A stretch of 64,000 nucleotides of DNA from Mesorhizobium sp. WSM4904 (lineage in GTDB: Bacteria; Pseudomonadota; Alphaproteobacteria; Rhizobiales; Rhizobiaceae). Shown here piece after piece: positions 7,932 to 16,140 of this stretch. Each line of letters begins with the position of its first letter. The stretch's first letter is position 1. The stretch spans positions 5,093,001 to 5,157,000 of the forward strand of contig NZ_CP121354.1 in assembly GCF_029674545.1 (NCBI RefSeq), written 5' to 3'. A program made the translations under genes and the position numbers. Under the pieces are notes generated by a model, which was not told the origin of the DNA, searched no databases, and was given only the letters and a program-made list of their open reading frames with translations.

Positions 7932-8189
7932 TCAGGCCTTGGCTTTCGGTTTGGCCGCCTTCGCGGGTTTGGCTGCCTTGGCGGGCTTTTCAGCCTTCGC
8001 CGCCTTTGGCTTGGCGGCCTTGGCGGCGGCCGCCTTCTTCGGCGCGGCCTTGGCTTTCGGCTTTGCAGCGCCGTCGATCTCGGCGGTCGCCTGGTCCCAG
8101 TGCTCCATATGCGCGCCCTCCGGCCGCCCTGCCTGTTCCCAGATCTCATGCGCCCGCCGGCGAATGCGTTCCTGCCTGTCGTCCGTCAC
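7932..8189 (-). CDS. DUF2934 protein with Lys/Ala-rich tail
   Basis: A protein of 85 residues. The N-terminal half has the DUF2934 pattern (RIRRRAHEIWEQAGRPEG, then a WDQATAEI-like helix). The second half is a low-complexity Lys/Ala/Pro tail, histone H1-like, which suggests nucleic-acid contact. The GTG at 8189 is chosen as the start because GGAGG sits five bases upstream. An ATG at 8201 has no such site. DUF2934 proteins are small rhizobial proteins of unknown function. Confidence 0.75.
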   Translation of the reverse strand: MTDDRQERIRRRAHEIWEQAGRPEGAHMEHWDQATAEIDGAAKPKAKAAPKKAAAAKAAKPKAAKAEKPAKAAKPAKAAKPKAKA

Positions 8190-8291
8190 TGTCGCCTCCA
8201 TTTGGTTGGGGCCGTTCCCCGACGGAAACATTAGCCGAATTTTTCGGTGGCGTCTTGCGCATCGACGCTAGGGGGTCGGCAGCGATTTTCT

Positions 8292-8501
8292 TCAGTGCAC
8301 GTCGGAGACGACGGCGACGCCGAGATGTGCTGCCTTTTTTGTGATCAATCCGGCCAGGTCGGCATCAGAGCGCTCGGTTCCCGTGCGCTCGCGCAAGATG
8401 GCGATCGCATCCTTCATCGACAGCAGGCCCGTGCAATGTTCGGCGAGAAGCTTGTCGACGTTCTTGGCGATGTCAGGTGATTCGACATGGGGATGGTGCA
8501 T
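8292..8501 (-). CDS. Conserved-looking small protein
   Basis: A protein of 69 residues with AAGGAG eight bases before the ATG. The sequence (DIAKNVDKLLAEHCTGLLSM, DAIAILRERTGTERSDADL) is helical and soluble. No family recognised. It lies in a run of small minus-strand genes, some of which carry sigma-EcfG promoters. Confidence 0.55.
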   Translation of the reverse strand: MHHPHVESPDIAKNVDKLLAEHCTGLLSMKDAIAILRERTGTERSDADLAGLITKKAAHLGVAVVSDVH

Positions 8502-8578
8502 GGCTGCGACTCCTTTCTAGGAGCCGGCATCCCCCCGCCGGGCATGGCGGGAGGATCGGGGCTCGTAAGCACAAAGGT

Positions 8579-8881
8579 TTACTCGATAACCTGTACCACT
8601 CTGCGTGTGCCGGGGTCGACAAGAACCGTGTGGTCGTTGACGACAGTATACCTGTACTGAACGTCCGGCACCGTCTGCAATTCAACCGTATCCGGCACCG
8701 TCGAGCCTATGCCGAGCTCGAGGCCCAGAACGTTGACCGAAGCAACCGGGTGCCTGTGGACATATTCCTTGACGACGGTCTGCTGCTCAGGGGTGACGAT
8801 CACCTCGTCCGCAGCCGCAACGCCGATACCGGCCATCAAAGCCAGGCCGGCGACAGCAGGAATGAGGGTGGTTTTCATCAT
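8579..8881 (-). CDS. DUF1236 secreted protein
   Basis: A protein of 100 residues: signal peptide (cleavage probably after GVAAA), then a DUF1236 domain with VVKEYVHRHP near 36-45, VGSTVPDTVEL-like sequence and the C-terminal VNDHTVLVDPGTRRVVQVIE. The start is one of two adjacent ATGs with AGGAG upstream. A good sigma-EcfG promoter lies about 85 bp upstream. A close paralogue is at 10033. DUF1236 proteins are periplasmic and of unknown role. Confidence 0.85.
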   Translation of the reverse strand: MMKTTLIPAVAGLALMAGIGVAAADEVIVTPEQQTVVKEYVHRHPVASVNVLGLELGIGSTVPDTVELQTVPDVQYRYTVVNDHTVLVDPGTRRVVQVIE

Positions 8882-8966
8882 AAGTCTCCTGTTGCGTTGG
8901 CGAGCTCCACACTGCCTCCGCCAGAGCGGAAACAGCGGCAGATCGAACATGGGAGCTCGTGGAGCA

Positions 8967-8991
8967 AACGCCCGCGGAAGACTCTTGTTCC
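8967..8991 (-). promoter_or_regulatory. Sigma-EcfG promoter for DUF1236 gene
   Basis: On the minus strand GGAAC (8987-8991), a 16-base spacer, then CGTTT. This fits the alphaproteobacterial general-stress sigma factor consensus GGAAC-N16/17-CGTT. Confidence 0.75.
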
Positions 8992-9097
8992 GTCGGCGGC
9001 GGCCAATGGTTTTCTTCTCCCGCTTGCCGGCAGGGAACCGTCGCGGCGGCTTCGCATTGTTTGCGTTGAGCGATTCCAGATGCCGAGGGCCGCCGCC

Positions 9098-9457
9098 ATG
9101 AGCAAGCCTACCGTCACAAGCGACATGCCGCTCCGCGCCCCGGTGGCGATCGCCGTGGGCGCGGGATTCAAGCGCGAGATCGCCTCGTTGGCGGCGATGC
9201 AGAATTTCCTCAAGGAATGGCCGCAGGCGGCGCGCGGCGACTGCTATGTCGCGGCGGCGCAGGCCTGCGAGGCGGCTTGGACCGGAGAGAGGAAACTCAA
9301 GGAAGCACGACAGGCTTTCCTCTGCTTCGCGGAGAAGGCCGGCATTCTGTGGACCGGCGTCGATCCGGTGACGGCGCTGCGCGAAGCCAAGATCAGGCGC
9401 GGCAAGACCAGGCGCGCAATCGCACCGCGGCAGCGCGCAAACCAACCGAGGCAGTAG
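9098..9457 (+). CDS. DUF982 family protein
   Basis: A protein of 119 residues. The DUF982 pattern is visible: PVAIAVGAGFKREIASLAAM, LKEWPQ, CYVAAAQACEAAW, EARQAFLCFAEKAGI. A basic tail (RRGKTRRAIAPRQRANQ) follows. The ATG at 9098 has GAGGG eight bases upstream. DUF982 proteins are small, multicopy in rhizobia and of unknown function. A second member is at 59075. Confidence 0.75.
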   Translation: MSKPTVTSDMPLRAPVAIAVGAGFKREIASLAAMQNFLKEWPQAARGDCYVAAAQACEAAWTGERKLKEARQAFLCFAEKAGILWTGVDPVTALREAKIRRGKTRRAIAPRQRANQPRQ

Positions 9458-9567
9458 GAAGAAAAAGCCCCCGCGCGAAGGGCTATGGCGCGCGAGCGAC
9501 GCCGCACACTGCCGCCCATTTCCGGACGGCAGCTGGTCGACATCGGATGGCGGGGGAAGGCTTATTG

Positions 9568-9789
9568 TCAGTTAGGCGACGATTCGCCAAACGCCTCGGT
9601 GACGAAGGATGCGGCGATCAGGTCGTCCGCATCGATGCGTAGGGAGCCCTCGCCGCCCCCCATGATGGCCGCGACCTTCTGGAAGGTCTTCATCTCGTGT
9701 TCGGTGATCCGGGCGTCCCGCATCCTGGCTTTCAGATCGGCGACACGCATCCCGAGCGAACGGGATGTTCCGATTTCTCGTTTCGACAT
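9568..9789 (-). CDS. Small hypothetical protein, stress-type promoter
   Basis: A protein of 73 residues starting MSKREIGTSRSLGMRVADLK, with GGAGGA upstream. It is helical and charged (ARMRDARITEHEMKTFQKVA). No family recognised. A longer reading to 10002 is rejected because it has no ribosome site and passes over the promoter at 9912-9936. Confidence 0.65.
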   Translation of the reverse strand: MSKREIGTSRSLGMRVADLKARMRDARITEHEMKTFQKVAAIMGGGEGSLRIDADDLIAASFVTEAFGESSPN

Positions 9790-9911
9790 ATTGGTCAGTC
9801 CTCCTCCCCCCAGCCCGTGCCTGTCTGTGCCTGTCTGCCGCCGCCCGAACGAATCCGCATGCTGCCGATGGCTTATGTTGCTTATGAGGCAACCGCGAAC
9901 CCAGAGGCGGC

Positions 9912-9936
9912 AACGCGCTCCCGAACGGAAGGTTCC
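9912..9936 (-). promoter_or_regulatory. Sigma-EcfG promoter
   Basis: Minus strand GGAAC (9932-9936), 16-base spacer, CGTT (9912-9915). It lies about 120 bp upstream of the gene starting at 9789. Confidence 0.7.
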
Positions 9937-10032
9937 GTAAGCGTATGGTAACAAAATAATACTGCGCTGTGGCCCGCCGGCCGCAAGCAGGCGACGGGCC
10001 ATTCGGTTTTGCCGGCCGAAATCAGCGGCCGG

Positions 10033-10332
10033 CTACTGCAGCACCTCGACGATCTTGCGGGTGCCGGGGTCGACGATCACGGTCTGGTTATCGACGACGA
10101 CATAGCGGTATTTGACGTTCGGCACTTCGTGCAGTTCGACCGTATCTGGCAGGGTGCTGCCGACACTGAGCTTCACGCCGGGAACCTCTATCGAGGCCAG
10201 CGGCTGCTTGTGCACATATTCCTTGATGACGGTTTCCTGCTCGGGCTCGATGACAACGTCCTGCGCGGCTACGGCGCCAGCGCCGGCCAGAAGCAGAAGG
10301 CCTGCGGCAGCTGTGGTGATGTGCATTCTCAT
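10033..10332 (-). CDS. DUF1236 secreted protein, paralogue
   Basis: A protein of 99 residues with a signal peptide (LLLLAGAGAVAAQ) and a DUF1236 domain (VIKEYVHKQPLASIEVPGVK, GSTLPDTVELHEVPNVKYRY, VIVDPGTRKIVEVL). AGGAG precedes the ATG at 10332. It is clearly homologous along its full length to the product of 8579-8881, with the same orientation and promoter class, pointing to a local duplication. Confidence 0.85.
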   Translation of the reverse strand: MRMHITTAAAGLLLLAGAGAVAAQDVVIEPEQETVIKEYVHKQPLASIEVPGVKLSVGSTLPDTVELHEVPNVKYRYVVVDNQTVIVDPGTRKIVEVLQ

Positions 10333-10409
10333 AGTCGTCTCCTTTTGCGGATAAAAGACGCCTCCTCCGCTGCGCCTGCGATTTTCCACAGCCGGTCGGC
10401 ACTTGGTCT

Positions 10410-10435
10410 AACGCCATGTGCCCACGGCTTGTTCC
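10410..10435 (-). promoter_or_regulatory. Sigma-EcfG promoter for second DUF1236 gene
   Basis: Minus strand GGAAC (10431-10435), 17-base spacer, CGTT (10410-10413), about 78 bp before the start codon at 10332. Confidence 0.75.
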
Positions 10436-10496
10436 GGCAAAATTGCCGACCGCGTTGTTCGCGAAGAACCTCCAAAGGGTCCGCCAAAACAATTTC

Positions 10497-10521
10497 GGAA
10501 CAATGCTTTTCAGCCCGGGTT
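10497..10521 (+). promoter_or_regulatory. Imperfect sigma-EcfG-like promoter
   Basis: GGAAC at 10497-10501, 16-base spacer, GGTT instead of CGTT, 39 bp before the DUF1236 repeat gene. It is weaker than the minus-strand matches nearby. Confidence 0.35.
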
Positions 10522-10559
10522 ATCCGAATGAAGGGACCGACTTTCCGAGGAGGAATCCG

Positions 10560-11495
10560 ATGAAACACCTGTTGATCACGAGCATGCTCGCGCTCGGCGT
10601 TTCTTGCGGCGCCGCGATGGCGCAGACCGAATCCACGCAGCCCAGCGGCGGCGACAATTGCGCCGCAGGTCAGGCCGACTGCCAGAAGGGCGGCAAGGCC
10701 CAGGGTGGGATGAAGTCGCAAACCGAGGAGAACACCCAGGGCGGGGCCAGCACCGAGCAGAAAGCCCAGGGCGGCACCAAGATGCAGACCAATGAGCAGG
10801 CTCAAGGTCAGGCCGGCACCAGCACCGAGCAGCAGGCCCAAGGCAAGGCCAAGATGAAGACCGACGAGCAGGCCCAGGGTCAGGCTGGCACCAAGACCGA
10901 GGAGCAGGCTCGGGGCACGGCCAAGTGCAAGACCGGCGAGACCAACTGCCCGAAGACGAACGAACAGGCCCAGGGCAAGGCCAAGATGAAGACCACCGAG
11001 CAGAACGCGCAGGGCAAGACTGGTACCAGCACTGAGCAGAATGCCCAGGGCACCACCAAGATGCAGACCCAGCAGAACGCCCAGGGCAAGACCGGTACCA
11101 GCACTGAGCAGAACGCCCAGGGCACCACCAAGATGCAGACCCAGCAGAATGCCCAGGGCAAGACCGGCACAACCACCGAGCAGAACGCTCAGGGCACCAA
11201 CGTCCAGACCGATCAGAACAAGACGGCCTCGATCACCAATGTGACGGTCGAGCAGAAGACGCAGATCACGCAGATCATCCACGAGACCCACGTCAAGCCG
11301 GTCGCGAGTGTCGACTTCGACATCTCGGTCGGCGTCGAGATCCCGCGGCACAAGATCCGCCTGCATCGCGTGCCGGCCCGCATCGTCAAGATCGTCCCGG
11401 CCTATGAATCCTACGAGTATTTCGTGCTGGCCGACGGACGCATCGTCATCGTCGATCCGGACACCTACGAGATCGTGGCGATCCTGGAGGCTTGA
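10560..11495 (+). CDS. DUF1236 protein with long Gln/Gly/Thr tandem repeats
   Basis: A protein of 311 residues: signal peptide (MKHLLITSMLALGVSCGAAMA), then about 180 residues of tandem repeats of the type TEQNAQGKTG/TTKMQTQ (24-residue units near-perfect at about 11010-11150), then a DUF1236 C-terminus (VKPVASVDFDISVGVEIPR, ADGRIVIVDPDTYEIVAILE). GAGGAGG precedes the ATG. The hydrophilic repeats suggest an extended periplasmic linker. The repeats differ in copy number locally and are probably length-variable. Confidence 0.8.
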   Translation: MKHLLITSMLALGVSCGAAMAQTESTQPSGGDNCAAGQADCQKGGKAQGGMKSQTEENTQGGASTEQKAQGGTKMQTNEQAQGQAGTSTEQQAQGKAKMKTDEQAQGQAGTKTEEQARGTAKCKTGETNCPKTNEQAQGKAKMKTTEQNAQGKTGTSTEQNAQGTTKMQTQQNAQGKTGTSTEQNAQGTTKMQTQQNAQGKTGTTTEQNAQGTNVQTDQNKTASITNVTVEQKTQITQIIHETHVKPVASVDFDISVGVEIPRHKIRLHRVPARIVKIVPAYESYEYFVLADGRIVIVDPDTYEIVAILEA

Positions 11496-11523
11496 TCCGG
11501 ACGGCGTTCCCGTCAGGAGGAGG

Positions 11524-11557
11524 CCCGCCGCGCCGCAAGGCCCGGCGGGTCGTTTTT
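11524..11557 (+). terminator. Intrinsic terminator after DUF1236 repeat gene
   Basis: CCCGCCG (11524-11530 region) pairs with CGGCGGG (11543-11549), followed by TCGTTTTT. It is 29 bp past the stop codon. Confidence 0.7.
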
Positions 11558-11941
11558 GGTTCCTGCGCCAGCACGCCATCGAAGCTTAGCAGCCATCGAT
11601 TCCGGCGAGAGATCGGACAAGGCCATATTCAGAAAGAGCCGGGAACCCGGACAGCCCGACCTGCTTATCGTGATGACACAGGATTTCGCAGGCCGGGCCG
11701 TGTCCAGCAGTGAATGCCGGGCATGAAGAATTTGCATCTATCAGGCTGGACGCGCAACTCACGGTATGCGAGGGGCTGAAATCTGGTTCGCCTTACAATC
11801 CCACCGCCTATCCATCGACCGGCTTCCGAGGACAGCAAACCGGCCGCGCCGCCTTCGCAGGAAGCAGCGGGCCGGCCCTCCCGCCGATGAAGGGACGTTC
11901 TCGGCGGTCGTGCGGGATTGCGCGATGGCTGAGGACAGGTT
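11558..11941. other. Intergenic, no supported gene
   Basis: Open frames here are short and lack ribosome sites. The motif CCGATGAAGGGACGTT near 11885 has a look-alike near 28188, but I cannot assign it a role. Confidence 0.4.
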
Positions 11942-12034
11942 CTAGCCGAGCAGGATTCCGGCAGCCGCGAAGGCGATGCAGAAGCCGAAAACAGGCACGA
12001 GAAGCCACCGCGCCTCATAGACGCTGCGGTCCAT
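11942..12034 (-). CDS. 30-residue single-span membrane microprotein
   Basis: MDRSVYEARWLLVPVF begins a 30-residue protein with one hydrophobic segment (about 10-30). AGGAGG lies five bases before the ATG, a strong ribosome site for so small a frame. No terminator or partner is obvious. Candidate regulator of a membrane complex, by analogy with other microproteins only. Confidence 0.5.
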   Translation of the reverse strand: MDRSVYEARWLLVPVFGFCIAFAAAGILLG

Positions 12035-12260
12035 CAGTTCCTCCTGATTAACGTAATGAAAGGGAACAGATCCGCCTCGGCTTGGTTCCTTAGTCAGAGG
12101 TCCCGGGCCGCAGGTCCTGATCGCATCGGCCCTAAGGCCTACGGCACCGAGGCTGCCTGAAGTCTTGCGATCCCGCCGGAAAAGGTGCAAGGGTCGAGAC
12201 GGGTAGAGAAAAGGGCGAGATCGCCGGAGCCGGAAGCGGTTGCGGCGCTCGGTTGGGCAA
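12035..12260. other. Intergenic with near-palindromic promoter-like site
   Basis: GGAACAGATCCGCCTCGGCT near 12062 continues to GGTTCC, which resembles imperfect EcfG sites on both strands. No gene seen. Confidence 0.3.
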
Positions 12261-12557
12261 ATGTATTTTCCGCAGTTCCTTGTGGGAATGACGGCAACGC
12301 TCCTGGTGGTCCTGGGCTGGACCTACGCGTCCACGGGATCGGTCTGGGCGTCGCTGGGCTGGACATTCCTGGCGGGCGTGGTGCTGCAGGCAGGCTACTT
12401 CGTGGCCGTGCTGTGGCTCGTGAACGCCGAAAGCCGGGTGACGGACGAGAGCAAGGCGACCGACGCCGGCGCACCCGCCAAGCTGCCCGGCTCGTTCGAG
12501 CGCGACGGCATCATCCACGCGCTGATCTCGCGGCTGTTCCCGAGGCTGCTGCCCTGA
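12261..12557 (+). CDS. SyrA/ExoX-like exopolysaccharide production repressor
   Basis: A protein of 98 residues starting MYFPQFLVGMTATLLVVLGW, with two hydrophobic segments (about 5-24 and 32-52) and a cytoplasmic tail. This matches the small rhizobial inner-membrane proteins that modulate exopolysaccharide synthesis (Pfam SyrA). The start is the ATG at 12261, since the upstream in-frame Met has no better context. If correct, it links functionally to the exsH-prsDE genes at 39.7 kb. Confidence 0.7.
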   Translation: MYFPQFLVGMTATLLVVLGWTYASTGSVWASLGWTFLAGVVLQAGYFVAVLWLVNAESRVTDESKATDAGAPAKLPGSFERDGIIHALISRLFPRLLP

Positions 12558-12640
12558 GCAATTCCGTCAGGAATTGCGACAAGACAAAGACAGCAATTTC
12601 AGGAAAAGTGCGCAGCGGTTTTCCGCCGGGGACGCAATAT
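12558..12640. repeat. Family D repeat
   Basis: GCAATTCCGTCAGGAATTGC is a short palindrome, followed by GACAAAGACAGCAATTTCAG and a GAAAAGTG..GGTTTTCCG segment. It is the reverse orientation of the 7.6 and 29.7 kb copies and starts at the stop codon of the previous gene. Confidence 0.65.
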
Positions 12641-12801
12641 CTGGCCAGCTCGGCGTTTTGGGAGGCGCGGGAGTTTCGGCATTCGCCGGCGCCGCGACCC
12701 TGCCGGCGCAATTGCACCCAAAAGTAGTCAAGCCGCCGGCTTGCTGACCGGAGCCGTTGCTGCATATATCGGCGTATAACCATTGCCAACGGCAACACGC
12801 G

Positions 12802-12987
12802 ATGGATGACCCGAAACCAACAAGCAAGAAACAGCGCCGACTGTCGGCTTTCGAACTCGATTCCGTGCGGGAAGCCTTCCGGCGGTCGGTCCGCGAGAAC
12901 AACGTCACGGAAGCCGACTGGGCCGAACACGCCAAGACGTTCATCCAGAACATGATCGGCAAACATGGCGGCATCAAGCAGCGCTGA
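12802..12987 (+). CDS. Small hypothetical protein
   Basis: A protein of 61 residues starting MDDPKPTSKKQRRLSAFELD, basic at first, then helical with WAEHAKTFIQNMIGKHGG. No recognised family. The ATG at 12802 is chosen over 12757 because the extension is compositionally odd. Ribosome site weak. Confidence 0.5.
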   Translation: MDDPKPTSKKQRRLSAFELDSVREAFRRSVRENNVTEADWAEHAKTFIQNMIGKHGGIKQR

Positions 12988-13020
12988 CTGCCCGGGGCGG
13001 GAGCGGCCCGGCGCCCTCAT

Positions 13021-13395
13021 CAGTTTCGGGGAGTGAGAGCTACCGGGCCTAACCGGCGGGGACCGCTTACGGGGACTTCGCTACTTGGGCACACCGGCTA
13101 GCGAAGAAATATACGCTCCCGCTAATGTAATCGGAACGCATCCATAAGGACGAAGGCGGGAGTAGCTCGCCATGCCGGAACAGCTCGGCAAGGCCGATCG
13201 CCACGACCGGCTCGGCCCCTGACAGTCTCTCGCCGCTGCGCAAAGGCAGTTCTTCAATCGAAGCGGGCAAATTACGGCAAGTCCCGTTTTAAGTCAGCTT
13301 TAATACGTTTGGGTGCGAGATTGGCGGAAGCGCTCCCAACCTCTCGCGCAATTGGCGCTCGCGGGCGGGACTGGCCTCATCAGACCGGCGTTTAT
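13021..13395. other. Intergenic upstream of the GGDEF/EAL gene
   Basis: No supported gene. TTAAGTCAGCTTTAATACG at 13290-13310 is AT-richer and may hold the promoter of the gene at 13396. Confidence 0.35.
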
Positions 13396-15957
13396 ATGAA
13401 ACGGTTGAAGGACGTTAGTGTCGGAACCAAGCTCTCTCTGGGCTTTGGATTGGCATTGCTGTGCATCGTCGGATTAGGAGTATTTGGGGTCGAGCAACTG
13501 CGATCGCTCAACAAGGTCACGAGCGAGATCACCGGCGTTTGGTTGCCGCAGGTCCAGATCGTGGAGGAGATGAAGCGCAACCTCGCGGAACACCAGCTCT
13601 ATGCAACGCTGCGCATGCGCAGCGCCGATATTCGGCAGACGCCGGGTATCGATGACGAGATGGCAAAGGCGAGCGAAGAAATACTTCGAGACCGGCGTGC
13701 CTACCGCAGGAGTGCCGGATCGCCGGCCGAGCAGGACCTGTTCGATCAGTTCGTCTATCTGTGGACGGCCTATGAGGACTCCCTGACAACGATTTTCCCG
13801 CTGCTCGAAACAGGGGAGCAAGCGAAGGCCGTCAAAGAATTCGAAACGGTATCGCTGCCGACCGTGGCGGAGGCGGCTCAGCGGCTGGACGGACTGCTGG
13901 CCCTCACCAATCAGCGCAGCATGTCCGCCGCAGCCATGGCGGATCGTACCTATACCGTCGCGCAGCGGCTGGCCTGGGCCGCGATCGTCTTTGCCGCCGG
14001 GTGCCTCGGCATGCTTGTCGCCTGGATCCGACACAATGTCAGCAAGCCGATCCTCACCGTGAGCGAGGCGATGCATCGGTTGACGCTGGGTGACCGCCGC
14101 TCAACCCTCGTTGCGCTGAAAAGGGACCGGCGCGACGAGGTTGGGCTCTTGTTCTCGGCTTTTGCCGGCTACCGTGCCAGCCTGGAGCGGAGCGACGCCT
14201 TGGTCCGCGAGGCCGAGCTGGAACGGCAGCATCTGGCCGCCGCCGCCGCGAACATGCCGGTGGGTCTGTGCATGTTCGATGCCGAGCGACGGCTGGTTTT
14301 CTGCAACCAGGCCTACGGCGACCTCTACCACCTGCCGGAGACGCTGACCCGCCCCGGATCGCGGTGGGTCGATCTGATGCGGTTCCGGATCGCCGCCGGG
14401 CTTTATGTAGGCCAGGACCCGGACAGGTATCTGGAAGAGCTCTCGGCGACCATCGACCGCGCCGAACGTGTGGTGAGCCTGGTGGAGCTCAGGGACGGGC
14501 GCACCATCGACCTCATTCATCAGCCGTTGCCGGGCGGCGGGTGGCTCGCCACGCATCACGACGTGACCGACTTGCGGCGCAGCGAAGCCCGCATCTCCCA
14601 TATGGCGCGCCATGACGGGCTTACTGATCTTCCAAACCGCATATTGTTCCGTGAACGTGCCGAGGAAGCCTTGGCCGAGATGGAACGCAGAGATGGCAAA
14701 GCCGCCTTCCTTTGCCTCGATCTCGATCATTTCAAGATGGTCAACGACACGCTCGGACATCCGATCGGCGACGCCTTGCTGAAGGAGGTTGCCTCCAGGC
14801 TGAGACAGGTCGTGCGTGAAGACGACACGGTGGCCAGGCTCGGCGGCGACGAGTTCGTGATCATTCAAAGGGAGGCTGGTCAGCCGGTCGAGGCCACGGC
14901 GCTTGCGCAACGGGTCATCGATGCGCTGAGCGCGCCTTACGTCGTCGATGGTCATGGAGTTGTGATCAGCGCCAGCGTCGGCATCTCGATTGCGCCGAAC
15001 GATAGCAGGAACGCCGACCAGCTGCTCAAGAACGGCGACATGGCGCTCTATCGGGCAAAGGCGGAGGGACGCGGGACGTACAGGTTCTTCGAGCCGGAAA
15101 TGGATGCCCGCATGCAGGCGCGGCGGTTTCTCGAACTCGACCTGCGCGAGGCGCTGGTCCGAGGGCAATTCGAGATCTACTACCAGCCGCTCCTCAATCT
15201 CGGCCGCGGCGAGGTCAGCTGCTTCGAGGCGCTGCTGCGCTGGCATCATCCGACGCGCGGCATTGTCTCCCCGGCCGAGTTCATTGCCCTGGCCGAGGAG
15301 ATCGGCCTGATCGTCCCGATCGGCGAATGGGTGATCAAGCAGGCCTGTCTCGACGCGGCACGCTGGCCCGATGGCATCAAGGTTGCCGTCAATCTGTCGC
15401 CGACGCAGTTTCGCAGCTCGCGCTTGCTTTCGACGATCGTCGAGGCATTGGACGTCTCGGGGCTGCCCCCGAGCCGGCTCGAGCTCGAAATCACCGAGAC
15501 GGTGCTGCTGGCCAACACCCAGGCGACCCTGGCGATGCTGCAGCATATCCACATGCTGGGCGTGCACATCGCGATGGACGACTTCGGAACCGGGTATTCG
15601 AGCTTGAGCTATCTGCGCTCGTTCCCGTTCGACAAGATCAAAATCGACCAGTCCTTCGTCAAGGATGCCAATGACGTCGACAGCTCGGTCGCCATCATCC
15701 GAGCCGTCACGAGCCTTGGCAGCAGCCTCGGAATGCAGACCACAGCCGAGGGGATCGAGACAGCCGAGCAGCTCGAGCGGGTACGAACGGAAGGCTGCAC
15801 CGAGGCACAGGGCTTCCTGCTCAGTCGGCCGCTGCCTGCCCGGGAGATCCCCGCAATGCTGAAGCGGGTGCGTGCCGTCGTGGCCGGCGACCTCATCAGG
15901 CCTGCGCCCGAAATGACAGCAGGGCGGCGTCGCAGGAATGCAGCCGCCAGCGCTTAA
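13396..15957 (+). CDS. Membrane GGDEF/EAL cyclic-di-GMP protein
   Basis: A protein of 853 residues. A transmembrane helix (about 14-34), a periplasmic four-helix-type sensor (about 35-190), a second helix (about 192-213) and a HAMP linker are followed by a PAS-like domain with NMPVGLCMFDAERRLVFCN near 286-304. Then come GGDEF (about 430-590, motif RLGGDEFVII intact) and EAL (about 600-840, motif CFEALLRWHHP intact with downstream DDFGTGYSSL). It can in principle make and break cyclic di-GMP; retained motifs suggest both domains are usable. It stands alone, with no operon partner. Confidence 0.93.
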   Translation: MKRLKDVSVGTKLSLGFGLALLCIVGLGVFGVEQLRSLNKVTSEITGVWLPQVQIVEEMKRNLAEHQLYATLRMRSADIRQTPGIDDEMAKASEEILRDRRAYRRSAGSPAEQDLFDQFVYLWTAYEDSLTTIFPLLETGEQAKAVKEFETVSLPTVAEAAQRLDGLLALTNQRSMSAAAMADRTYTVAQRLAWAAIVFAAGCLGMLVAWIRHNVSKPILTVSEAMHRLTLGDRRSTLVALKRDRRDEVGLLFSAFAGYRASLERSDALVREAELERQHLAAAAANMPVGLCMFDAERRLVFCNQAYGDLYHLPETLTRPGSRWVDLMRFRIAAGLYVGQDPDRYLEELSATIDRAERVVSLVELRDGRTIDLIHQPLPGGGWLATHHDVTDLRRSEARISHMARHDGLTDLPNRILFRERAEEALAEMERRDGKAAFLCLDLDHFKMVNDTLGHPIGDALLKEVASRLRQVVREDDTVARLGGDEFVIIQREAGQPVEATALAQRVIDALSAPYVVDGHGVVISASVGISIAPNDSRNADQLLKNGDMALYRAKAEGRGTYRFFEPEMDARMQARRFLELDLREALVRGQFEIYYQPLLNLGRGEVSCFEALLRWHHPTRGIVSPAEFIALAEEIGLIVPIGEWVIKQACLDAARWPDGIKVAVNLSPTQFRSSRLLSTIVEALDVSGLPPSRLELEITETVLLANTQATLAMLQHIHMLGVHIAMDDFGTGYSSLSYLRSFPFDKIKIDQSFVKDANDVDSSVAIIRAVTSLGSSLGMQTTAEGIETAEQLERVRTEGCTEAQGFLLSRPLPAREIPAMLKRVRAVVAGDLIRPAPEMTAGRRRRNAAASA

Positions 15958-15995
15958 AGCGCGTCGCGTTGAAACGCCTTGGCAGCCCATACCCT

Positions 15996-16140
15996 TCGAT
16001 CGTCATCCTCGGGCTTGACCATGCCGTGATGGTGGCCGAGGAATGCGGTCGATCAAATTCTGCACCGTTGCACGGCTCAAAGGTAACGACATGGATCCTA
16101 GGGTCTGCGCTCCGCTTCGCGTCGCTCCGCCCTAGGATGA
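15996..16140. repeat. Family C repeat, gene-less derivative
   Basis: Left part CGTCATCCTCGGGCTTGACC then ATGCCGTGATGG (16000-16032). Right part TTCTGCACCGTTG (16058-16070) and a full palindromic arm CATGGATCCTAGGGTCTGCG...CGCCCTAGGATGA (16090-16140). The same flank words frame the GIY-YIG gene at 31711-32224, so this looks like a copy with the gene missing. The IS110-type element begins at its right end. Confidence 0.65.

Noticed and set aside
8596..8661. Possible tRNA or riboswitch in GC-rich intergenic parts
   Set aside because: I looked for cloverleaf patterns and known riboswitch cores in the gaps and found none.
14101..15990. 629-codon minus-strand frame over the GGDEF/EAL gene
   Set aside because: Antisense to a protein with intact GGDEF and EAL motifs. 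No domain in the minus reading.
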